The notes beneath the pieces were generated by a model. The model did not search any database, was not told where the DNA came from, and was given only the letters and a program-made list of their open reading frames with translations. The position numbers and the translations under genes were made by a program. Positions 24,801 through 28,608 of a stretch of 28,608 nucleotides of DNA are shown in pieces (within the stretch, counting starts at the first letter, position 1; each line of letters begins with the position of its first letter). The stretch spans positions 1-28,608 of the forward strand of contig JBAROV010000201.1 in assembly GCA_049642465.1 (NCBI GenBank), read 5' to 3'. This DNA comes from CAWDPQ01 sp049642465 (GTDB taxonomy: Bacteria > Acidobacteriota > Vicinamibacteria > Vicinamibacterales > 2-12-FULL-66-21).

Positions 24801-25340
24801 CTAATTTCGGACGATGCGAAGGGCGCCGGGGAATGGGACCAAGCCGCTACACGTGTTGGTGCCGGTGTAGTCGGCGTTGATCTGCTCTGCGGTGACATCA
24901 CTCGCCGTGCCCGAAAGCGACGCGAGGCAGAAGCGAGTGGACGGCGGGCTGGTGAAACCGCCAACGGGGATGACGATCTTGAACGTGAACGATTTTCCTG
25001 AGACGGTCCCGTTCACTGTTCCAGCCGCTGTCGTCGCGCCCGTCCAGCTGATGGTTCCTGTCACGGTCTCATTCGTGTGAGTCAGCCGAAGCGTCGCGTC
25101 GTTCGTCACGGTGCCGTTATCGGTCAGGGACCCCTGCCACGTGCCGGTCAGGTTCAACGGCGCAGGAGACGGCGACGGCGAGTCAGGCGAGCCGGGTGAG
25201 TTCGGCGACTGGAGGCCGGCGTTTCGCTCGCACGCGGCCGCGCCAAGCAAGAGAACGAGCAGCAGTGCTTGGACGGCCTGTCGTCCAGCTCCGCGCACGC
25301 GTCTGTTCCGGCTCCGGGAGGTTGTCGGGTTCTCGAGCAT
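24801..25340 (-). CDS. Small secreted lipoprotein of unknown function
   Basis: A 179 aa protein with a basic N-terminus, a hydrophobic core (ALLLVLLLGAAAC) and a lipobox cysteine at residue 37. A Ser/Pro-rich linker (about 44-61) follows. The rest is a small beta-rich domain beginning LTGTWQGSLTD and rich in Thr/Gly strands, with two cysteines (RFCLAS and NTCSG) that may form a disulfide. GTWxG openings are common in small barrel-like lipoproteins of Acidobacteriota. Function unknown. It has no close partner: a permease remnant lies downstream and a gene-poor stretch upstream. Confidence 0.65.
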   Translation of the reverse strand: MLENPTTSRSRNRRVRGAGRQAVQALLLVLLLGAAACERNAGLQSPNSPGSPDSPSPSPAPLNLTGTWQGSLTDNGTVTNDATLRLTHTNETVTGTISWTGATTAAGTVNGTVSGKSFTFKIVIPVGGFTSPPSTRFCLASLSGTASDVTAEQINADYTGTNTCSGLVPFPGALRIVRN

Positions 25341-25648
25341 GGCGTTTTCGTCGGCTTGCCTTCAGAAGTGCAAGTCCAGCGCCAGCCGCCGGCCGGAGGC
25401 GGTGCCGCTAACTGCTTGTGTTTCTATAGGATGCCGCGAATTGGCTCGGAGCACAGTTTCGAAAGGTGCGATCGCGCACACGATATTGTTGGCGGCGTTC
25501 CACTGCGGGACAGAGTCCGGGAGATGCCTGGCGGCTGTGAGCTACGCCCCAGATCTGGGGAGCGAACGGAGTCACCAGATCGGTCAGCTTCGCAAGCCAC
25601 TTCTGAGTGATGGCGACAGCGCTGTGAAAGTGCGACGCTGACTGGCGG
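25341..25648. other. Gene-poor stretch with palindromes
   Basis: No convincing gene or RNA is seen in these 308 bases. It holds a perfect 14-bp palindrome, CCCCAGATCTGGGG at 25547-25560, and a small hairpin GTGCG-ATCG-CGCAC at 25466-25479. Frames open on both strands, but their products look like noise. It contains the upstream region of the lipoprotein (minus) and of the small basic protein (plus). Confidence 0.5.
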
Positions 25649-25831
25649 ATGGCCAACGAGAACCGCAAGATCATCGAACGCGCGAATCGAATGCTTCGAA
25701 AGAGCAAGGCCCTCCGCAAAATGTCCGACAAACTTCTGAAAGAAACCGCAGAACTGCTGAAACACAGCAACAGCCTGGTGGCCGACGTGAAATCTGCACA
25801 GGGGAAGGGAAAGAAACGCGCCAGCCGCTAG
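25649..25831 (+). CDS. Small basic helical protein
   Basis: A 60 aa, Lys/Arg-rich and probably all-helical protein, with a heptad-like run (ERANRMLRKSKALRKMSDKL) and a basic tail KGKKRASR. It resembles small coiled-coil, nucleic-acid-binding or structural proteins, but I recognise no family. GGCGG lies directly before the ATG, a poor ribosome site. Codon choice looks normal for the window. It may be a real orphan gene. Confidence 0.45.
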   Translation: MANENRKIIERANRMLRKSKALRKMSDKLLKETAELLKHSNSLVADVKSAQGKGKKRASR

Positions 25832-25844
25832 TTGTTCGACCGCG

Positions 25845-26030
25845 TCATTCCGATCCGTCGGCGCGCGTCACATGGACCACTCGATCGTCGCCTCGACCAG
25901 ACACCTGGACGCGCCATGGATTGCAGCACACCTCGCAGTCCTGAACGAAGCTGCCCTTGACGTCAGGCTCGACGTAGATTTCCAGGTGCTCACCGCAAAA
26001 CGGACACGTTACCCAGAACTCGTCGGGCAT
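25845..26030 (-). CDS. CPXCG-motif cysteine-rich small protein
   Basis: A 61 aa member of the Cys-rich CPXCG family of unknown role. It has CPFCGEHLEIYVEPD near 9-23 and DCEVCCNPW near 31-39, so two Cys pairs can bind zinc, and ends in a basic-acidic strand. ATG 26030 is chosen because the family begins a few residues before CPxCG and AGGA lies 9 nt upstream. The longer reading to 26093 would overlap the promoter and start of the divergent lipoprotein. Confidence 0.75.
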   Translation of the reverse strand: MPDEFWVTCPFCGEHLEIYVEPDVKGSFVQDCEVCCNPWRVQVSGRGDDRVVHVTRADGSE

Positions 26031-26063
26031 TGCCGGCAATCCTACTGCAATGCTCCAAGCCTG

Positions 26064-26069
26064 TACAAT
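26064..26069 (+). promoter_or_regulatory. Candidate -10 box for the small lipoprotein
   Basis: TACAAT lies 10 nt before the ATG at 26080. No good -35 is seen. Transcription would begin almost at the start codon. Confidence 0.3.
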
Positions 26070-26079
26070 CGCGTTGTCT

Positions 26080-26478
26080 ATGAGGATGCTCAACGTCCAC
26101 CTGGCGACTGTGGTTCTTTGCGCGTCGGTCGCCGCGTGCGGATCGCGTCCGCTTCAGATCACGGCGATTCAACTCGGTCGATCGTTGAATCCGGACCGAT
26201 CCGTCGCCAAGTTCACCACCATATTTGCGCCGAGTGACACCGTCTACCTGTCCGTCCTGACGACCAACGGCGGCTCGGGAACGATCAGCGTCCGCTGGAC
26301 CTACGGAGAAAAGGTGATCGGTGAATCCACGAAGCGTGTGGCCAACCGGGACTTCGCGGCGACCGATTTTCCGCTTCGGAGCGCAGGAGGATTTCCGCCT
26401 GGCCAATACAGTGTCGAGGTGTTTCTTGACGGGCAGGCCGTCGCCACGAAAACGTTCAAGGTTGAATCAGGTTCCTGA
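26080..26478 (+). CDS. Small lipoprotein with Ig-like beta domain
   Basis: A 132 aa protein with a signal and lipobox (CASVAACGS, cysteine near 20). The mature part is predicted beta-rich: ITAIQLGRSLNPD, then TIFAPSDTVYLSVLT, SVRWTYGEKVI, and the closing PPGQYSVEVFLDGQAVATKT. This pattern (a load-bearing beta sandwich ending in GxYxVEVFLDG) resembles small Ig-like domains in acidobacterial lipoproteins. Function unknown. ATG 26086, with GAGG directly before it, is an alternative start. It diverges from the CPXCG gene across 49 bp. Confidence 0.65.
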   Translation: MRMLNVHLATVVLCASVAACGSRPLQITAIQLGRSLNPDRSVAKFTTIFAPSDTVYLSVLTTNGGSGTISVRWTYGEKVIGESTKRVANRDFAATDFPLRSAGGFPPGQYSVEVFLDGQAVATKTFKVESGS

Positions 26479-26619
26479 CGCGACTCGGATACCGGGCATA
26501 CCGATCCGTCCATCGGTGCCCACGCGGAACAAGTCGGTTGTACAGCCGTCCTGACCAAGCCCTGCCTTCCCAACGAGCTCGCGGACGTGCTCCAGCGAGT
26601 CTTGCCAGCCGCCCGCTGA
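26479..26619 (+). pseudogene. C-terminal remnant of a response-regulator receiver domain
   Basis: About 46 codons after the lipoprotein stop, in the same frame, read TGHTDPSIG, then HAEQVGCTAVLTKPCLPNEL and ADVLQRVLPAAR, stop at 26617-26619. This is the final beta5-alpha5 part of a CheY-like receiver: the conserved Lys-Pro switch pair is in LTKPCLP. The phosphorylated Asp and the first four strands are absent, and there is no start codon. It lies 12 bp before a winged-helix gene, where an intact regulator would be expected. Confidence 0.7.
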
Positions 26620-26631
26620 CAGCGGAGCGAC

Positions 26632-26889
26632 ATGCACACTCAGTCTGCGGAGCGCCGGCTCCGGCCGCGTGATGCCGTCACCGGCGAGCCCTCACGTGGC
26701 CACCTCGAACGGATGATTCTCGGCACCTACCGCGAGATGTCTGGACTTTCCCTCCACCTCTCGCAAGCGACGCGGTTGTTCGGCCTTCGCCTAACCACCT
26801 GTCAAGTTGTCCTTGACGATCTCGTGCGCCAAGGCGTCCTGCGCCGGGCAACCGATGGACAATATCTCAGACTCGAGGGAAGTCGATGA
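26632..26889 (+). CDS. Small winged-helix DNA-binding protein
   Basis: An 85 aa protein. After a polar N-terminus (1-24) it shows a helix-turn-helix/winged-helix pattern. Helix HLERMILGTYREM is followed by LSLHLSQATRLFG, recognition helix RLTTCQVVLDDLVRQG, and a wing VLRRATDGQYLRL. It probably binds DNA as a transcription factor or accessory subunit. GGAG stands 4 nt before the ATG. It overlaps the next gene by 4 bp (ATGA), so the two are co-translated. A response-regulator remnant lies immediately upstream. Confidence 0.65.
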   Translation: MHTQSAERRLRPRDAVTGEPSRGHLERMILGTYREMSGLSLHLSQATRLFGLRLTTCQVVLDDLVRQGVLRRATDGQYLRLEGSR

Positions 26890-27539
26890 CACACACTTTG
26901 GATCCGATCCCTCACTGGACTCGCCACCTGGCTGCACTTCGAAGAGACGCGGTCAAACGTAGCCGCATCGGACAGCACGCGCGATGCGAGGGCGTCACCG
27001 AGCTCGCGCTGGCGGCCTGTGATGGTTTACTCCGCGATCTCGCCGGGACACGGTTGGAGTGTGATCAACTGCACGAGGCCTTCCGACGGAGCGCCGCGGC
27101 CTGGGAGGAGCTGTTCCACCTGATCCCATGGGCCTGTCTACTGACGGATCATGTTGGCTTGATCGTGGAGCCGAACCCGGCTGGCGTACTGCTCAACGTC
27201 AGTAGCAATCGGCTGAAAGATCGCGAGTTGATTGTCTTTTCAGATGATCGTACCGCCTTTGATGCGCGGTTGCATCGGCTCGCCCGTGCCGTTGACGACC
27301 AACTTCACGCAACGATCACCATCAGACCGAAAGAGCGAAAGCCGGCGAATTTCGATCTGCTCGTGACTCCGCTGAACGGCGACCGCGCCGGCCAATGGAT
27401 CTGGTTTATCGAGCGAGCCCAGGAGCTGCACACCGCTTCGTTTGACGTTATCGCTAGTGCCGCGTTGCCATCGTCATCCAATCGCTCAGCGATGGCTCAC
27501 GATGCAGCCGGCCTTCGAAGTCAGAGATCAGAACGTTAA
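26886..27539 (+). CDS. PAS-like sensory protein
   Basis: A 217 aa soluble protein. A helical N-terminal part (about 1-75) precedes a PAS-like domain (about 76-180). Typical PAS hints are FHLIPWACLLTDHVGLIVEPNPAG as first strands, ELIVFSDDRTAFDARL as the F-helix region, and the closing strands TITIRPKERKPANFDLLVTP and AGQWIWFIERAQEL. The tail (about 185-217) is Ser-rich and looks disordered. There is no kinase, cyclase or DNA-binding output, so it probably works through the overlapping winged-helix partner. The ligand is unknown. Confidence 0.6.
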   Translation: MTHTLDPIPHWTRHLAALRRDAVKRSRIGQHARCEGVTELALAACDGLLRDLAGTRLECDQLHEAFRRSAAAWEELFHLIPWACLLTDHVGLIVEPNPAGVLLNVSSNRLKDRELIVFSDDRTAFDARLHRLARAVDDQLHATITIRPKERKPANFDLLVTPLNGDRAGQWIWFIERAQELHTASFDVIASAALPSSSNRSAMAHDAAGLRSQRSER

Positions 27540-27649
27540 CCTCGGTGCTGTATTGCAGATACTCTATGCGCAGCCGGGCGAGGCGGGTTGTTGTATTCGT
27601 GTTCCCTTTTGAATAGCGCGCCCTCAGCACGGCTGTCTAGAATCTGCGG

Positions 27650-27853
27650 ATGGCCCAGCCCTTCCGGTCGCCTCTCGTCACGTACACGATATGTCTCGAC
27701 TGCGGTTCGCCCCGGGCGCTGGTGGCATACGAGCGGGCGGACAAGCCCTTGTACTTCTGTGGTGAGTGCGCACACGTCGACAGGACGATTCCGCGTCGGT
27801 CTTCAACGCTGGAGCGGAGGTTGATCCCGCGTGATGAAAGATCCGTCGTGTAA
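27650..27853 (+). CDS. Small zinc-ribbon protein
   Basis: A 67 aa protein with a zinc-ribbon layout: ICLDCGS near 15-21 and YFCGECAHVD near 35-44, then a basic tail. Small proteins of this pattern are frequent in Acidobacteriota and have no assigned role. No clear ribosome site is seen. An overlapping reading frame on the other strand (27678-27974) has no motif and was set aside. The 110 bases before it hold nothing I can support. Confidence 0.5.
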   Translation: MAQPFRSPLVTYTICLDCGSPRALVAYERADKPLYFCGECAHVDRTIPRRSSTLERRLIPRDERSVV

Positions 27854-27996
27854 AGCCCGGGATGTGGGGAATCAACGAAAGACGCTTCCACGCGCGATAC
27901 GATTCCTCTGCAGCGATGACCGGGAAAGTTTGCAGGATGTCTGCAAGATCAACCTTGCGCACTTTCTGGCGCAAAGTAATTAATGAGGAAATGTGA

Positions 27997-28038
27997 TCGG
28001 GATGCCGGGATTCGAACCCGGGACCCCCTGACCCCCAG
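27997..28038 (-). other. tRNA-Pro(GGG) 3' half: attachment-site remnant
   Basis: Read on the minus strand, 28038 to 27997 gives an exact class I tRNA 3' half. It has anticodon loop CTGGGGG (anticodon GGG), stem strand TCAGG, variable loop GGGTC, T-arm CCGGG-TTCGAAT-CCCGG, acceptor strand CATCCCG and discriminator A. No CCA is encoded. The 5' half (acceptor CGGGATG, D-arm) is missing: upstream is the end of an integrase gene. This is the typical trace of site-specific integration into a tRNA, with the junction at the anticodon loop. Confidence 0.82.
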
Positions 28039-28608
28039 TAACAGGTACATCACTGCACCACGTGCTTTCTCGCATCTTTTCGGGTCTGCTCGTCCCGCAT
28101 CGATGCCGTTTGTTCCCCTTCGTCGCCGCTCGTTCCCGCTTCCGTTGCAAGTTTTTGCAAGGTCGCTTGCCGCTCCTCGAAACGCCGCATCACGTCGTTC
28201 TGGCCGTGTACCTGGCACTCCAAGTACGTGCTCGTCTGACTGATGTTCGAGTGGCCGAGCCAGTCGCGAATCGCGGTGAGGGGCACCACGCCCGAGTCGA
28301 GCCACCGCGATCCCGCCTCGCGTCTCAGATCATGGAAATGGAGGTTGATGCGATGCAGCTCGGCGCGGCAGTCCGGTGTGAGCGTCGACGTCCACACTTT
28401 GCGCTCGCCGATGACCTTCTGGATGCATCGCGGCTTCACCCCATGCGCGCGCAGGACGGCTTTTTCCCAAGCGCGTTTGAACGACCGCACCCGCTGTCCA
28501 GTCGCCGGATCGCCGAACACGTAGGCATCAGGCGGATTCGGCTCACCGTCCGCACCGTTGCGGCGCATCTCCAGGATGGAACGCAGCCGCGCCGAGACGG
28601 GTACCCGC
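28039..28608. mobile_element. End of an integrated element (continues past the window)
   Basis: The stretch from the tRNA-Pro half to the right edge holds only a tyrosine recombinase gene pointing at the attachment site. By the geometry, the element lies to the right and its other end should be an intact tRNA-Pro(GGG). Sequence left of 27997 is then ordinary chromosome. Confidence 0.6.
28050..28608 (-). CDS. Tyrosine recombinase/phage-type integrase, partial (C-terminal part)
   Basis: The C-terminal 185 codons of an integrase whose N-terminus lies beyond the right edge. The frame is open to the edge; codons before the first visible ATG (28568) read RLRSILEMRRN, as in relatives. Catalytic residues visible are the second-box Arg/His in HFHDLRREAGSRWL (H-x-x-R), the later histidine in WLGHSNISQTS, and the nucleophile tyrosine in TSTYLE. 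It cuts and rejoins DNA at a short core shared by element and chromosome. It stops 11 nt before the tRNA-Pro half it probably recognises. The tail (about 45 residues after the tyrosine) is polar. Confidence 0.92.
   Translation of the reverse strand, partial: RVPVSARLRSILEMRRNGADGEPNPPDAYVFGDPATGQRVRSFKRAWEKAVLRAHGVKPRCIQKVIGERKVWTSTLTPDCRAELHRINLHFHDLRREAGSRWLDSGVVPLTAIRDWLGHSNISQTSTYLECQVHGQNDVMRRFEERQATLQKLATEAGTSGDEGEQTASMRDEQTRKDARKHVVQ

Noticed and set aside
27678..27974. 98-codon frame on the - strand
   Set aside because: TTG start without ribosome site and no motif; the overlapping + strand frame has a zinc-ribbon pattern. Some doubt remains.
27997..28068. Complete tRNA-Pro gene
   Set aside because: The 5' acceptor strand CGGGATG and D-arm are absent; upstream bases belong to the integrase stop region.

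Overview
The window is GC-rich, densely packed bacterial DNA with many 4-bp start/stop overlaps. The gene mix suggests an uncultured soil-type Acidobacteriota, perhaps Vicinamibacteria-like. The signs are a DUF1549/DUF1553 + DUF1501 pair, a cytochrome c/PQQ dehydrogenase, twin-arginine-tagged enolase-superfamily enzymes, a signal-peptide-bearing RraA-family protein, a remnant of an ADOP-type (MacB-like) permease and many small lipoproteins and zinc ribbons. This placement is inference from gene content; no rRNA or other phylogenetic marker is present.

Left part (1-6000, + strand): an octamer-repeat leader is followed by a bacterial NHEJ ligase and a LigD-type polymerase/primase as two separate overlapping genes. 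An ABC exporter half-transporter overlaps them. Next comes a secreted phospholipase D-like protein with a C-terminal array of Asp-rich repeats.

Middle-left (6001-12797): two exported enolase-superfamily enzymes (- strand) diverge from a three-gene + strand operon: cytochrome c-PQQ dehydrogenase, exported RraA-type aldolase-like protein, and exported mutarotase-like protein. All five carry export signals. Together they look like a periplasmic sugar or sugar-acid oxidation, dehydration and retro-aldol module. This is the most interesting functional hypothesis in the window.

Middle (12736-19602, - strand): a four-gene tightly spaced operon encodes a DUF1549/DUF1553 cytochrome protein, a Tat-exported DUF1501 protein, a membrane-anchored FkbM-like methyltransferase and a neutral ceramidase-like hydrolase. 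The ceramidase reading frame runs through an octamer repeat array into the end of the convergent mutarotase gene.

Right part (19729-27853): a gluzincin-type secreted metalloprotease, a stand-alone MEDS-domain protein, a purple-acid-phosphatase-like lipoprotein, several small lipoproteins and Cys-rich proteins, two gene remnants (ADOP permease C-terminus, response-regulator C-terminus) and a winged-helix/PAS-like gene pair. Short-period intergenic repeats punctuate the window.

Right edge (27997-28608): the 3' half of a tRNA-Pro(GGG), starting exactly at the anticodon loop, lies 11 nt beyond the stop codon of a tyrosine recombinase that runs off the window. This is best read as the distal attachment site of an integrated element lying to the right.
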